From Leucobacter allii (GTDB lineage: Bacteria > Actinomycetota > Actinomycetes > Actinomycetales > Microbacteriaceae): a stretch of 64,000 nucleotides of DNA. Within the stretch, counting starts at the first letter, position 1; the number at the start of each line of letters is the position of its first letter. Positions 47,337 to 58,634 of this stretch are shown here, piece after piece. A program made the translations under genes and the position numbers. The notes below the pieces were generated by a model. The model was given only the letters and a program-made list of their open reading frames with translations. It did not search any database and had not been told where the DNA came from. The stretch spans positions 558,001 through 622,000 of the forward strand of contig NZ_CP095045.1 of the NCBI RefSeq assembly GCF_022919155.1, written 5' to 3'.

Positions 47337-49427
47337 TCAGTGCTTCTCGGCGCGCTCCGAGATCGCGATGTCGAGGGGGAACTCGACCGGGGCGTCTCCG
47401 AAGAGGAGACGCCCCGCAGCAGCAGCGGACGCTCGGACCACCCCGGCGACCGCCTCCGCGTCCGCGGCCGGGGCGTGCACGATGACTTCGTCGTGGAGGA
47501 AGAACGCGAGGTGCGGGGCATGCGCGAACACCGGGCCTGAGGCCGGGGCGGAGCGATCCCCGGTGACCGGTGCGAAGCCCGAGAGCCGCAGCCGGAGCTC
47601 GGCGAGCCAGGCGAGCGCCCACTCGGCGGCGGTGCCCTGGACCACGAAGTTGCGCGTGAACCGTCCGCGATCCCTGGCCGCGCGCCGCGCGCGCTCCTCG
47701 TCGCGCCGACTCGCCCCGGGGAGGCTGGCCGCCGCCTGCACCGCCCGCCAGGCCTCGTCCGGCGGCGGCGAGCTGCGCCCGAGCAGCGTGGAGACCACGC
47801 CGCCGCGCTCGCCGGTCTCCGCGGCCTCGTCGACGAGGCGCATCGCGGCGGGGAAGGCGCGGCGCAGCCGGGGCACGAGACGGCCGCTGTCCCCGGTCGT
47901 GGCGCCGTACATCGCCCCGAGCACCGCGATCTTCGCCTCCTGCCGGGTGGCCACGGCCCCGCTCTCCACGATGCCCGCGTAGAGATCCCGTCCGGTGCCC
48001 GCGGCCGCCATCGCGCGGTCCCCGGCCATGGCGGCGAGAACGCGCGGCTCCAACTGCGCCACGTCGGCCGAGACGAGCAGCCAGCCGGGGTCGGCCCGGA
48101 GCGCGGGGCGGAGGGTGCGGGGGATCTGCAGCGCCCCGCCCCCGCTCGACGCCCAGCGGCCGGTCACGACCCCGCCGGGGAGATAGACGGGACGATAGCG
48201 CCCCTCGTGCACCCAGTCGTCCAGCCAGCTCCAGCCGTTGGCGGTGAGCAGCCGCATGAGCTTCTTGTAGTGCAGCAGCGGACCGATCGCGGGATGCTCG
48301 ACCTCCTCGAGCTCCCAGCGCGAGGTCGAGGCGGCCTCGATACCCGCGGCGCGGAGGGCGCGCAGCAGCTTCGGCGGGGAGTCGAGGCTCGCGGCGGGGT
48401 CGCCGAGTTCGCGGCGGACAGTCGTGGCGAGCTCCACGAGCTTCGCCGGTCGTTCGCCCGGAGCCGGGCGCGGGCCGAGCGCCGCCTCGAGGATCCGGTC
48501 GTGCTCGGCGGCGTCCCACGGCACCCCGGCCGCCGTCAGCTCGGCGGCGATGAGCGCTCCGGCCGACTCCGCGGCGAGGAGCAAGGACAGCCGCGCGGGA
48601 TCGCTCGCCGCGGCGAGCACGGCGCGCTGCCGCGCGAACTCGTCGAGGGCGGCCGCGATACCGGTGACGCCTGCGGTTTCGCCCGCCTCGGAAGCCGGGA
48701 GTGCGCGGTGCGCTGCGGGAGCTCCCGGCGCTGCGGGGGCTCCCGGCGCTCCGGGGGCCGCGGACGCCGAGGGCGCTTCCGGCTCCGTGGCCGGTTCGGC
48801 CCCCTCGGCCGTTCCGGGCGCCGCGCGAACGCCGGCCCCCGGGTCGCCCGGCGCGGCGGCGCCGGGTACCGGGACGCCGGATGCAGTGCCGGCGGATGCA
48901 GTGCCGGCGGATGCGGTCTCGCCGGATGCGGTGCCGCCGAACGCCGCGGCGCCCAGGAAGTCGTCGAAGAGGGTCGGCTCGGACGGGACCGGGGGAGCGG
49001 CGGGTGCGGGAGCGGGCGGTTCGGGCGCGAGGGCGTCCCATTCGGGAGCGGCGGCGAAGACCGCCCGATCGGTCACGAGGGCGGAGTGCCGCAGGATCGC
49101 CCGGCACAGTCGGAGGTCGTGGCAGCGCGCGACCCTGACACCGGCTGCGAGGAGCGCGGGGGCGCGGCTCGCCGTGTCGTGCCACACCCAGCGAGCCGGG
49201 GCGGCGCTTCCGGGAGTCCCGTCCCCGGCGCGATCAGCCTCCTGCGTGGCGACGAACGCCGGCAGTTCGGAGGCGGGGAGCTCGCGGCGCGCGAGGATGG
49301 CGCCGTCGGCCCCGAGCTCGACGATCACGAGCCGGTCCGCGCTCGGCGGGCCCGCGGCGGTCCCGGGAGCCGGGGCGTCGCCGACGACGCGCCAGCGCAC
49401 GGCGGGATCGGACGACGCGGAGCTCAT
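47337..49427 (-). CDS. Stand-alone family A DNA polymerase (actinobacterial bifunctional 3'-5' exonuclease/polymerase type)
   Basis: A 696-residue protein. The C-terminal half is a PolA-type polymerase: motif A SADVAQLEPRVLA, motif B RQEAKIAVLGAMYGATTG and motif C FFLHDEVIVHA. The N-terminal half corresponds to the 3'-5' exonuclease domain of this group but lacks obvious DxE-type catalytic residues and contains an Ala/Pro/Gly-rich insert (about residues 135-240) with four 15-nt repeats. Such proteins occur beside the normal PolI in actinobacteria and may work in repair. TAGCGT (49439-49434) is 6 nt before the ATG (leaderless). Confidence 0.85.
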   Translation of the reverse strand: MSSASSDPAVRWRVVGDAPAPGTAAGPPSADRLVIVELGADGAILARRELPASELPAFVATQEADRAGDGTPGSAAPARWVWHDTASRAPALLAAGVRVARCHDLRLCRAILRHSALVTDRAVFAAAPEWDALAPEPPAPAPAAPPVPSEPTLFDDFLGAAAFGGTASGETASAGTASAGTASGVPVPGAAAPGDPGAGVRAAPGTAEGAEPATEPEAPSASAAPGAPGAPAAPGAPAAHRALPASEAGETAGVTGIAAALDEFARQRAVLAAASDPARLSLLLAAESAGALIAAELTAAGVPWDAAEHDRILEAALGPRPAPGERPAKLVELATTVRRELGDPAASLDSPPKLLRALRAAGIEAASTSRWELEEVEHPAIGPLLHYKKLMRLLTANGWSWLDDWVHEGRYRPVYLPGGVVTGRWASSGGGALQIPRTLRPALRADPGWLLVSADVAQLEPRVLAAMAGDRAMAAAGTGRDLYAGIVESGAVATRQEAKIAVLGAMYGATTGDSGRLVPRLRRAFPAAMRLVDEAAETGERGGVVSTLLGRSSPPPDEAWRAVQAAASLPGASRRDEERARRAARDRGRFTRNFVVQGTAAEWALAWLAELRLRLSGFAPVTGDRSAPASGPVFAHAPHLAFFLHDEVIVHAPAADAEAVAGVVRASAAAAGRLLFGDAPVEFPLDIAISERAEKH
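48879..48938 (-). repeat. Four in-frame 15-nt tandem repeats in the polymerase gene
   Basis: Units beginning GGATGC start at 48879, 48894, 48909 and 48924 (plus-strand reading) and encode TASAG/TASGE-type pentapeptides in the linker. Confidence 0.85.
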
Positions 49428-49450
49428 GGCACCACGCTACTGCGCGCCGC

Positions 49451-49530
49451 CGACACCGCCGCCGCTGTCGACACCGCCGCCGTCGACGCTGTCGACACCG
49501 TCGCTGTCGATGACGCCGCCGTCGTCGCCG
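49451..49530. repeat. Degenerate GTCGAC/GCCGCC tandem repeat between the polymerase and radA
   Basis: About 80 nt of imperfect 15-18-nt repeats built on GTCGACACCGCCGCC, lying between divergent leaderless promoters. Confidence 0.6.
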
Positions 49531-49590
49531 ATGCGGTGCAGCCGCGGGTGCTGCGGCGCCGTGTCGGAGGTCGCCAGTAGGCTCGCCTGC

Positions 49591-50913
49591 ATGGCGAAGA
49601 CCTTGAGCGCGTATGCGTGCACCGAGTGCGGGTGGCAGACCTCGAAGTGGGTCGGCCGCTGCGGCGAGTGCCAGCAGTGGGGCACGGTCGAGGAGCGCGC
49701 CCGTGCGGGGGCGTCGCTCGCGCGCACGACGGTGGCCGCCGTCGTCGGTCGGGCGGCGCGCCCGATCACCGAGCTGAGCGGCGACGCGGTGGCCCACCGT
49801 CCGACGGGCATCGGCGAGCTCGACCGCGTGCTCGGCGGCGGCGTCGTGCCCGGAGCCGCGATCCTGTTCTCGGGCGAACCGGGCGTCGGCAAGTCGACGC
49901 TGCTCCTCGACGCGGCCGCTCGCGCCGCCGCCGCGGGCGCGCGGGTGCTCTACGCGAGCGGCGAGGAGTCGACGGGCCAGATCCGGATGCGCGCGGAGCG
50001 CACCGGCGCGCTGCACGAGACGCTCTACCTCGCGAGCGAGACGGATCTCGCGACGGTGCTCGGGCACATCGAGCAGGTCGATCCCGCCCTCGTGGTCGTC
50101 GACTCCGTACAGACCCTCGCGAGCGATCAGATCGACGGCGGCACCGGCGGACCCGCGCAGGTGCGCGAGGTCGCCGCGGCGCTCATCCGCGTCGCGAAGG
50201 AACGGGGTACGCCCGTGATCCTCGTGGGGCACGTGACGAAGGACGGCTCGGTCGCCGGGCCGCGCCTCCTCGAGCACCTCGTCGACGTCGTCTGCCACTT
50301 CGAGGGCGACCGGCAGACCTCCCTCCGCTTCCTGCGCACCCTGAAGAACCGCTACGGGCCGACCGATGAGGTCGGCTGCTTCGAGATGGGCGACGGCGGC
50401 ATCCGCGAGGTGCCCGATCCGAGCGGCCTGTTCCTCAGCCGATCCGAGTCGCCCGTCAGCGGCACCTGCGCCACGGTCGCCCTCGAGGGGCGACGCGCCC
50501 TCCCCGTGGAGGTGCAGGCGCTCGTCGCCAAGAGCTCCACCCCGAACCCGCGGCGCGTCACGAGCGGGGTCGATCCCTCGCGCGTCGCCATGATCCTCGC
50601 GGTGATCGAGCGTCGGCTGAAGGTCACGCTGCACGATCAGGACGTCTACGTCTCGACGGTCGGCGGCGTCAAGCTCACCGAGCCGGCCGCCGATCTCGCG
50701 ATCGCGCTCGCCGTGATCTCGGCGAGCATGGACCGACCGCTGCCCCTCAGGCTCGCGGCATTCGGGGAGATCAGCCTCGCCGGGGAGGTCCGCCCCGTGG
50801 CCGGCGGTGCGCAGCGCAGCGGCGAGGCATCGAGACTCGGCTACACGCGGCTGCTGGGGTCGTCGTCCGCGACGCTGGAGCAGGCGCGCATCGACGCCGG
50901 ACTCGCGCGCTGA
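49591..50913 (+). CDS. radA: DNA repair protein RadA (Sms)
   Basis: A 440-residue protein that drives branch migration during homologous recombination. The N-terminal zinc finger CTECGWQTSKWVGRCGEC (about residues 10-27), Walker A GEPGVGKS (about 96-103), VVVDSVQT (Walker B), the RadA-specific KNRYG and a Lon-protease-like C-terminal domain with the GEISLAGEVRPV segment are all present. TAGGCT (49578-49583) lies 7 nt before the ATG (leaderless). Confidence 0.95.
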   Translation: MAKTLSAYACTECGWQTSKWVGRCGECQQWGTVEERARAGASLARTTVAAVVGRAARPITELSGDAVAHRPTGIGELDRVLGGGVVPGAAILFSGEPGVGKSTLLLDAAARAAAAGARVLYASGEESTGQIRMRAERTGALHETLYLASETDLATVLGHIEQVDPALVVVDSVQTLASDQIDGGTGGPAQVREVAAALIRVAKERGTPVILVGHVTKDGSVAGPRLLEHLVDVVCHFEGDRQTSLRFLRTLKNRYGPTDEVGCFEMGDGGIREVPDPSGLFLSRSESPVSGTCATVALEGRRALPVEVQALVAKSSTPNPRRVTSGVDPSRVAMILAVIERRLKVTLHDQDVYVSTVGGVKLTEPAADLAIALAVISASMDRPLPLRLAAFGEISLAGEVRPVAGGAQRSGEASRLGYTRLLGSSSATLEQARIDAGLAR

Positions 50914-51015
50914 GCAGGGCGAGGGACGAGCCATGTGACATGGCACCCGCGGCGCTGCCCGGCCCCCGGCGTCCGCGGACCGAGCACTCCGGCAGGCGGG
51001 GTAGACTCGGAGACC

Positions 51016-52524
51016 GTGAGTAAGAACACGGTAGACGTCGTCCTCATCGGCGGTGGCGTGATGAGCGCCACCCTGGGCACCCTGATCAAGCAGGTGCAGC
51101 CCGACTGGACGATGCAGATCTTCGAGGCGCGCGAGAGCGTCGCGATCGAGAGCAGCAACGCCTGGAACAACGCGGGGACCGGCCACGCCGCGCTCTGCGA
51201 GCTGAACTACATGCCCGAGGGCAAAGACGGCAGCCTCTCCGCCGCGAAGGCGATCGACATCAACGAGCAGTTCCAGCTCTCCCGGCAGTGGTGGTCCGCG
51301 CTCGTGCAGCAGGGGATCCTCGGCGAGCCGTCCTCCTTCATCAACCCGACACCGCACATGACCTTCGTGCGCGGCGAGGCGAATGTCGACTATCTGCGCC
51401 GCCGCTACGAGATCCTCAAGCAGGAGCCGCTCTTCTCCGACATGGAGTTCAGCGACGACCCCGAGCAGATCGCGGAGTGGGCGCCGCTCCTCGTCGACCG
51501 CCGTGCCAAGGACGAGGTCTTCGCGGCGACCCGCTCCGAGAGCGGCACGGACGTCGACTTCGGCTCCGTCACCCGGCAGCTCATCTCCCACCTCGTCGAC
51601 CACGGGGCGACGCTGCACCTCGGCACCGAGGTGACGAAGCTCAAGCGACGCGCGGACGGCACCTGGGACGTCGTCACGCGCAACCGCGCGGGCTACGGGA
51701 AGTCCACCGTCAACGCGAAGTTCGTGTTCGTCGGCGGCGGAGGCGGAGCCCTGCAGCTGCTGCAGTCCTCGAAGATCCCCGAGATCAAGGGCTTCGGCGG
51801 GTTCCCGATCAGCGGCAAGTTCCTGAAGACCTCGAATCCCGAGATCGTCGCGCAGCACCGCGCGAAGGTCTACGGGAAGGCCGCGGTCGGCGCCCCGCCG
51901 ATGTCCGTGCCGCACCTCGACACCCGCATCGTCGACGGGCAGGAGAGCCTGCTCTTCGGCCCGTACGCGGGATTCAGCCCGAACTTCCTGAAGAAGGGCT
52001 CCTGGTGGGACCTGCCCGGGTCGATCCGGCTGCACAACCTCGGGCCCATGCTGAAGGTCGGTCTGACGCAGTGGTCGCTTGAGAAGTACCTGCTCGGCGA
52101 GCTCATGGCGAGCCGCGAGCAGCAGATGCAGACGCTGCGCGAGTACATGCCGACGGCGCGCACCTCGGACTGGGAGATGATCACCGCGGGCCAGCGCGTC
52201 CAGGTCATGAAGAAGGACCCGGAGAAGGGCGGCATCCTGCAGTTCGGCACGGAGGTCATCACGGGCGCCGACGGCTCCATCGCCGGTCTGCTCGGCGCGT
52301 CCCCGGGCGCGTCGACCGCCGTGCACGCGATGCTCGGCGTGCTCCGCAAGTGCTTCCCCGAGCAGTTCGCGTCGTCCTGGGAGTCGGCGTTCACCGCGCA
52401 GATCCCGGCGCTCGCGACGGGCGGGCTGAACGGAGATCCGGAGGCGGCCGCCGCCTCACTCGCGGAGACCTCTCGCGTGCTCGGGCTGATCCCGAGCGAG
52501 GAGCCCGCAGCGCTCGAGGCCTGA
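51016..52524 (+). CDS. mqo: Malate:quinone oxidoreductase
   Basis: A 502-residue membrane-associated flavoenzyme that oxidises malate to oxaloacetate and passes electrons to quinone. GGGVMSATLG near the N-terminus binds FAD; ESSNAWNNAGTGHAALCELNY, FGPYAGFSPNFLK and LGASPGASTAVHAML are strong family signatures. Length is normal. GTG 51016 is selected because TAGACT (51002-51007) lies 8 nt upstream (leaderless) and the protein aligns from there. Confidence 0.95.
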   Translation: MSKNTVDVVLIGGGVMSATLGTLIKQVQPDWTMQIFEARESVAIESSNAWNNAGTGHAALCELNYMPEGKDGSLSAAKAIDINEQFQLSRQWWSALVQQGILGEPSSFINPTPHMTFVRGEANVDYLRRRYEILKQEPLFSDMEFSDDPEQIAEWAPLLVDRRAKDEVFAATRSESGTDVDFGSVTRQLISHLVDHGATLHLGTEVTKLKRRADGTWDVVTRNRAGYGKSTVNAKFVFVGGGGGALQLLQSSKIPEIKGFGGFPISGKFLKTSNPEIVAQHRAKVYGKAAVGAPPMSVPHLDTRIVDGQESLLFGPYAGFSPNFLKKGSWWDLPGSIRLHNLGPMLKVGLTQWSLEKYLLGELMASREQQMQTLREYMPTARTSDWEMITAGQRVQVMKKDPEKGGILQFGTEVITGADGSIAGLLGASPGASTAVHAMLGVLRKCFPEQFASSWESAFTAQIPALATGGLNGDPEAAAASLAETSRVLGLIPSEEPAALEA

Positions 52525-52544
52525 GCCGCGCTCACCCCTCCGTA

Positions 52545-52590
52545 CGTCGCGTACTTCCCGTACTTCGCCTACTTCCCGTACTTCGCCTCG
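52545..52590. repeat. Tandem repeat of TACTTCCCGTACTTCGCC units
   Basis: About two and a half copies of the 18-nt unit between mqo and the first palindrome. Confidence 0.7.
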
Positions 52591-52591
52591 A

Positions 52592-52646
52592 TCCGGGTCG
52601 CTCCGGCAGGGTGCGGGACTCCCGCACCCTGCCGGAGCGACCCGGA
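52592..52646. repeat. REP-like palindrome, copy 1: perfect 26-bp stem with 3-nt loop
   Basis: Left arm 52592-52617 starts TCCGGGTCGCTCCGGCAGGG and is the exact complement of 52621-52646. It may terminate mqo transcription but there is no U-run, and a second, related copy lies 204 nt away. Confidence 0.85.
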
Positions 52647-52730
52647 CCATTTGCGTCCGGAGAGGGTGGGGGAGGGCTCGGCACCGCAGCTGGGCTCGGG
52701 GGCGGAACGACCGTCCCGGTGTTCCCTTCC

Positions 52731-52785
52731 CTGCGCTGCGCTGCGCTGCGCTGCGCCGCCCCGCGCTGCGCTGCGCTGCTCCGCG
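52731..52785. repeat. CTGCG microsatellite-like repeats
   Basis: Runs of CTGCG/CTGCGC between the two palindromes; the rest of this 490-nt gap shows no gene. Confidence 0.7.
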
Positions 52786-52849
52786 CCTCACCTCGCCTGC
52801 GCTCCTCGCACTCCGCCCTCTCCCGCGCCTCGTCCCCTCCCGAACCCCG

Positions 52850-52908
52850 GATCCGGGTCGCTGAGGCACGGTGCTCAGGAGTTCGACCCTGCCGGAGTGA
52901 CCCGGATC
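52850..52908. repeat. REP-like palindrome, copy 2: imperfect stem related to copy 1
   Basis: GATCCGGGTC (52850-52859) pairs with GACCCGGATC (52899-52908), and pairing continues with a few mismatches to about 52872/52886. The right arm shares ACCCTGCCGGAG-GACCCGGA with copy 1. Confidence 0.75.
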
Positions 52909-53017
52909 GATCGCGGTCGCGGGGAGAGCGGGCGGGAAGAGCGGGCGGGGAGTACTGGCGGGGTGGGCAAAGTAGGGAGAGGACGCCCCGGGGAACGGGC
53001 TCGAGGGCGCTCCGGGC

Positions 53018-53773
53018 CTACGGCGCGAGGAGCTCCTCGAGGAAGTCGGCCGTATCCTCCCAACCCGTGACCGCTCGGCACGGCACCCCGAGCGCGCGCA
53101 CGGGATAGTCGTTGCCGTCGGGATCGAGCCGATCCCCGACGAAGAGCATCTCGGACAGCGCGATCCCCGTGTGTGTCTCCAGCTTGCGCATGCCGTACGC
53201 CTTGTCGATGCCGCGGCGCGTGATGTCGACCGACGTCGATCCGCCGCTGCGGACCTCGAGCGCGGGCAGCCGATCCTGCACCGCGGCGCGCAGCGCGTTC
53301 TTCTTCGCCCCGTCAGGATCCCAGCCCTGCTTCACGGCGACCGGGGCGCGCTGGCCCAGCGCGGAGAAGGTCACCTGCGATCCGCGATCCTCGAGGATCT
53401 CGCCCCAGGGATCCGCCTCCCAGAGACCGAGCCGCCGGGCCTCCTCGCGGAGCGCCGCGAGCGCCGCATCGCGCTCCTCCGGCGCGAGCTCCTCGCGGTA
53501 CACGGTGCGCCAGGCGCCGCCCGAGCGCCGCTCGTAGCGGGTGCCGCACGTCGGCAGCAGGTGCAGCCGTTCGAGCGCCGCTTCGGGGAGCCGGCCGAGC
53601 GAGCGGAGCAGCTGCGACTCGAACTGCTCGAAGTTGCCCCCCGAGATGACCGCGACCGTGGTGCGGTCGAGCAGCCGCGCGAAGACGGCGCGCATGCGCG
53701 GTTCGAGCGGGGACTTCGAGGGGGCGAGGGTGTCGTCGAGATCGAAGGCGACGAGCTGCGGGATCGGGGGCAT
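53018..53773 (-). CDS. HAD-IIB (Cof/SupH-like) phosphatase, phosphomannomutase-like
   Basis: A 251-residue HAD-fold protein. AFDLDDTLAPS (motif I) at about residues 8-18, the VISGGN segment (motif II), an inserted C2-type cap (about 85-185) and FVGDRLDPDGNDYPV (motif IV) are present. The DxDDT and GGNFEQFE pattern resembles eukaryotic-type phosphomannomutases and related sugar phosphatases. Substrate not determined by the sequence. It is transcribed toward the palindrome-rich gap after mqo. Confidence 0.82.
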   Translation of the reverse strand: MPPIPQLVAFDLDDTLAPSKSPLEPRMRAVFARLLDRTTVAVISGGNFEQFESQLLRSLGRLPEAALERLHLLPTCGTRYERRSGGAWRTVYREELAPEERDAALAALREEARRLGLWEADPWGEILEDRGSQVTFSALGQRAPVAVKQGWDPDGAKKNALRAAVQDRLPALEVRSGGSTSVDITRRGIDKAYGMRKLETHTGIALSEMLFVGDRLDPDGNDYPVRALGVPCRAVTGWEDTADFLEELLAP

Positions 53774-53827
53774 CCGACGATTCTTCCACAGCGGCGCCGC
53801 GCGCTCGGCATCCCGGCGGGCGGCGCG

Positions 53828-54253
53828 CTACTCCTCGTCGTCGAGGCTCGGCAGCGAGTTGGCGTTCGCGTAGAAGCGCACGTCGACGCGCTCGAGCCCG
53901 GTGCCCTCGAAGACGATGCGGTAGCTGCCCGGCATGGGGATCTGGGCCTCGGAGAGCTGGAACACCATCGGGATGTAGCCGAAGCTGTCGTTGCCCCCGC
54001 CGAGGCTGAAGTTCCCCTCGAGGCCGAACACCTCCCCGCCGCCGACCGTCGGCTCGCAGCGGGCGCGGAAGCTCCGCTCGGGATCGCCCCGGCGCGCCTC
54101 GTTCTCGTCGTACTCGACGACCACGACGAGGGTCGCCCCGAGCGGAGCCGGGTACTCGTCGCGATTGATCGTGTTGATGAATCCCGAGAGGACGCCGAGC
54201 GTGCCCTCGCGCACGTTCGCCGCATCCGCCAGAAACGCCGCCGCCACCCGCAT
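53828..54253 (-). CDS. DUF6941 family protein
   Basis: A 141-residue soluble beta-rich protein. The motif FLADAANVREGTLGVLSGFINTI near the N-terminus and the later MPGSYRIVFEG segment match the DUF6941 family as I recall it; function unknown. ATG 54253 has GGGGAGG 6 nt upstream. A long open frame continues upstream on this strand through argF but is only the antisense of that gene. Confidence 0.7.
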   Translation of the reverse strand: MRVAAAFLADAANVREGTLGVLSGFINTINRDEYPAPLGATLVVVVEYDENEARRGDPERSFRARCEPTVGGGEVFGLEGNFSLGGGNDSFGYIPMVFQLSEAQIPMPGSYRIVFEGTGLERVDVRFYANANSLPSLDDEE

Positions 54254-54427
54254 GTGAGCCTCCCCGAGAGATCCGTGGCCTCCTACTCTGCCATGCGCGG
54301 CTCCGATCCCGCCGTGCGCCTCGGCACGGACGCCGCCGGGATCCCCACCCCGCCGCGCTGACGGGAGCGCCGCCCGAGCCGCCCGAGCCGCGGCGGCCGC
54401 GATCCCCGCGTCCGCGGCCGCGGCTAG

Positions 54428-56778
<2,351 letters not shown>

Positions 56779-56898
56779 TTCGCCGGGTGCGGCGTCCGAC
56801 ACCGGTGTCCGGCGTCGGCGCCCGATCCGGATGCCGGTGCCCCGGTCCCGGCGTGCGGGGTCGGCGCCCGAGCCGGAGCCCGGTCCCGACGTGCGCCT

Positions 56899-56959
56899 GT
56901 TCGCACGTCACTCGTTGCGGCTTGAGCGGCCTCCGAGCCGCAACGAGTGACGTGCGAAC
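56899..56959. repeat. Perfect 24-bp palindrome between argH and tyrS
   Basis: The arms 56899-56922 (starting GTTCGCACGTCACTCGTTGC) and 56936-56959 are exact complements around a 13-nt loop. No U-run follows, so it is either an unusual terminator of argFH or an extragenic palindromic element. Short GAGGCGGACC tandem repeats follow at about 56998-57025. Confidence 0.85.
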
Positions 56960-57055
56960 GCGACGTCCGGCGTTGGAGCTGCGGATGGCCCGTCAGCGGA
57001 CCGAGGCGGACCGAGGCGGACCGGGGCGCGCGGGCGACCGGGTACGATGGCAGGC

Positions 57056-58375
57056 GTGTCTGAACTGAACGATCGCAGCGAGATCCTGGCCGCCCAGCGC
57101 AACGACGACAGCTTCCCCACCCTGTGGGACGAGCTCCAGTGGCGCGGGCTGGTCCACGTGTCGACGGACGCCGAGGCGCTGTCGACGCTCCTCGAGGGCG
57201 AGCCGTTCACGTATTACTGCGGCTTCGATCCGACCGCCCCCAGCCTGCACCTCGGCAACCTCGTGCAGCTGCTGCTGCTGCGCCGCATCCAGCTAAAGGG
57301 GCACAAGCCGCTCGGACTCGTCGGCGGCTCGACGGGGCTCATCGGGGATCCGCGCCCCACCGCGGAGCGCACGCTCAACAGCCGCGACACGGTCGCCGAG
57401 TGGGTCGCCCGCCTCCAGGATCAGGTCTCCCGCTTCCTCTCGAGCGATGGCGAGAACGCGGTGCGCCTCGTCAACAACCTCGACTGGACCGCCCCGCTCT
57501 CCGCCATCGACTTCCTGCGCGAGATCGGCAAGCACTTCCGCGTGGGGACGATGCTGAAGAAGGACGCCGTCGCGGCGCGCCTGAACTCCGACGAGGGCAT
57601 CAGCTACACCGAGTTCAGCTACCAGATCCTGCAGGGCTACGACTTCCTCGAGCTGTTCCGCAGCTACGACTGCGTGCTGCAGTCGGGGGGCAGCGATCAG
57701 TGGGGCAACCTCACGAGCGGCACCGATCTCATCCGCAAGGTCGAGGGGAAGTCCGCGCACGCGATCGGCACTCCGCTCATCACGAACGCCGACGGCACGA
57801 AGTTCGGCAAGAGCGAGGGCAACGCGATCTGGCTGAACGCCGAGATGTGCTCGCCCTACGCCTTCTACCAGTTCTGGGTGAATCAGGCCGACGCGGATGT
57901 GATCGACCGGCTGAAGGTCTTCACCTTCCTCACCCGGGCCGAGATCGAGTCGTACGCCGCGCAGGTCGCCGAGGAGCCGTTCAAGCGCGCCGCGCAGAAG
58001 CGCCTCGCGCTCGAGGTGACGACCCTCGTCCACGGCGCCGCCGCGACGCAGGGCGCGATCGACGCCTCCGAGGCGCTCTTCGGCCGCGGCGACCTCACGG
58101 CGCTCGACGAGGCCTCGCTGCGCGGTGCGGTGGCGGAGCTGCCGCAGGCGCCCGGGGCGACGGGGGCGCCCGTCGCGCAGCTCATGGTCGACGCCGGGCT
58201 CGTGAAGAGCCTCGGAGAGGCGCGCCGGGCCATCGCGCAGGGCGGCGTCTACGTGAACAACGTCGCCGTCGAGGCGGACGATCGCGTGCTCGCGCCGACC
58301 GACCTGCTGCACGGAGCGGTCGCGGTGCTGCGCCGCGGCAAGAAGACGCTCGCGGGCGTCGTCGTCGCGGAGTAG
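57056..58375 (+). CDS. tyrS: Tyrosyl-tRNA synthetase
   Basis: A 439-residue class I synthetase. FDPTAPSLHLGN holds the HIGH-type motif (HLGN), GSDQWGN binds tyrosine, and KFGKS is the KMSKS-type loop; a C-terminal S4 RNA-binding domain covers about residues 370-430. GTG 57056 is preferred over ATG 57047 because TACGAT (57043-57048) is a -10 box 7 nt upstream of the GTG (leaderless), and the ATG would lie inside that box. Confidence 0.95.
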   Translation: MSELNDRSEILAAQRNDDSFPTLWDELQWRGLVHVSTDAEALSTLLEGEPFTYYCGFDPTAPSLHLGNLVQLLLLRRIQLKGHKPLGLVGGSTGLIGDPRPTAERTLNSRDTVAEWVARLQDQVSRFLSSDGENAVRLVNNLDWTAPLSAIDFLREIGKHFRVGTMLKKDAVAARLNSDEGISYTEFSYQILQGYDFLELFRSYDCVLQSGGSDQWGNLTSGTDLIRKVEGKSAHAIGTPLITNADGTKFGKSEGNAIWLNAEMCSPYAFYQFWVNQADADVIDRLKVFTFLTRAEIESYAAQVAEEPFKRAAQKRLALEVTTLVHGAAATQGAIDASEALFGRGDLTALDEASLRGAVAELPQAPGATGAPVAQLMVDAGLVKSLGEARRAIAQGGVYVNNVAVEADDRVLAPTDLLHGAVAVLRRGKKTLAGVVVAE

Positions 58376-58404
58376 CGGGATCGGCATCAACCACGGAACC
58401 GGAC

Positions 58405-58447
58405 GGGCCGGGTGCGGAGAGAAAACCGCACCCGGCCCTTCCGTTTT
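58405..58447 (+). terminator. Intrinsic terminator after tyrS
   Basis: GGGCCGGGTGCGG (58405-58417) pairs with CCGCACCCGGCCC (58426-58438); the tail is TTCCGTTTT. It ends where the mycofactocin operator begins. Confidence 0.88.
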
Positions 58448-58468
58448 GACACCGGGTGTCACTAGGAT
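58447..58468 (+). promoter_or_regulatory. Mycofactocin promoter with 15-nt palindromic operator
   Basis: TGACACC-G-GGTGTCA (58447-58461) is a perfect palindrome; TAGGAT (58463-58468) directly after it is a likely -10 box. The operator overlaps the -35 region, as expected for a repressor. A TetR-type MftR regulates mft genes in mycobacteria, but no mftR is in this window. Confidence 0.6.
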
Positions 58469-58519
58469 CTGACTACGGGAACCCCCGTCGATGAAGACGA
58501 CACTCGAAGGAGATCCATC

Positions 58520-58627
58520 ATGGATATTCGCGATACCCAGACCTCCGCCCCCGCAGCGCAGCCGCAGTCCCCGGCCGACGCCCTCGTCGAAGAGGTGTCG
58601 ATCGACGGCATGTGCGGCGTCTACTAG
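58520..58627 (+). CDS. mftA: Mycofactocin precursor peptide
   Basis: A 35-residue peptide ending in VSIDGMCGVY. The last residues IDGMCGVY are the invariant end of MftA; the C-terminal Val-Tyr is decarboxylated and cross-linked by MftC, then released and matured to the redox cofactor mycofactocin. The N-terminal part is a Gln/Ala/Pro-rich leader. AAGGAG (58507-58512) is 7 nt before the ATG. The gene is easy to miss because of its size. Confidence 0.97.
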   Translation: MDIRDTQTSAPAAQPQSPADALVEEVSIDGMCGVY

Positions 58628-58634
58628 GCCGGCC

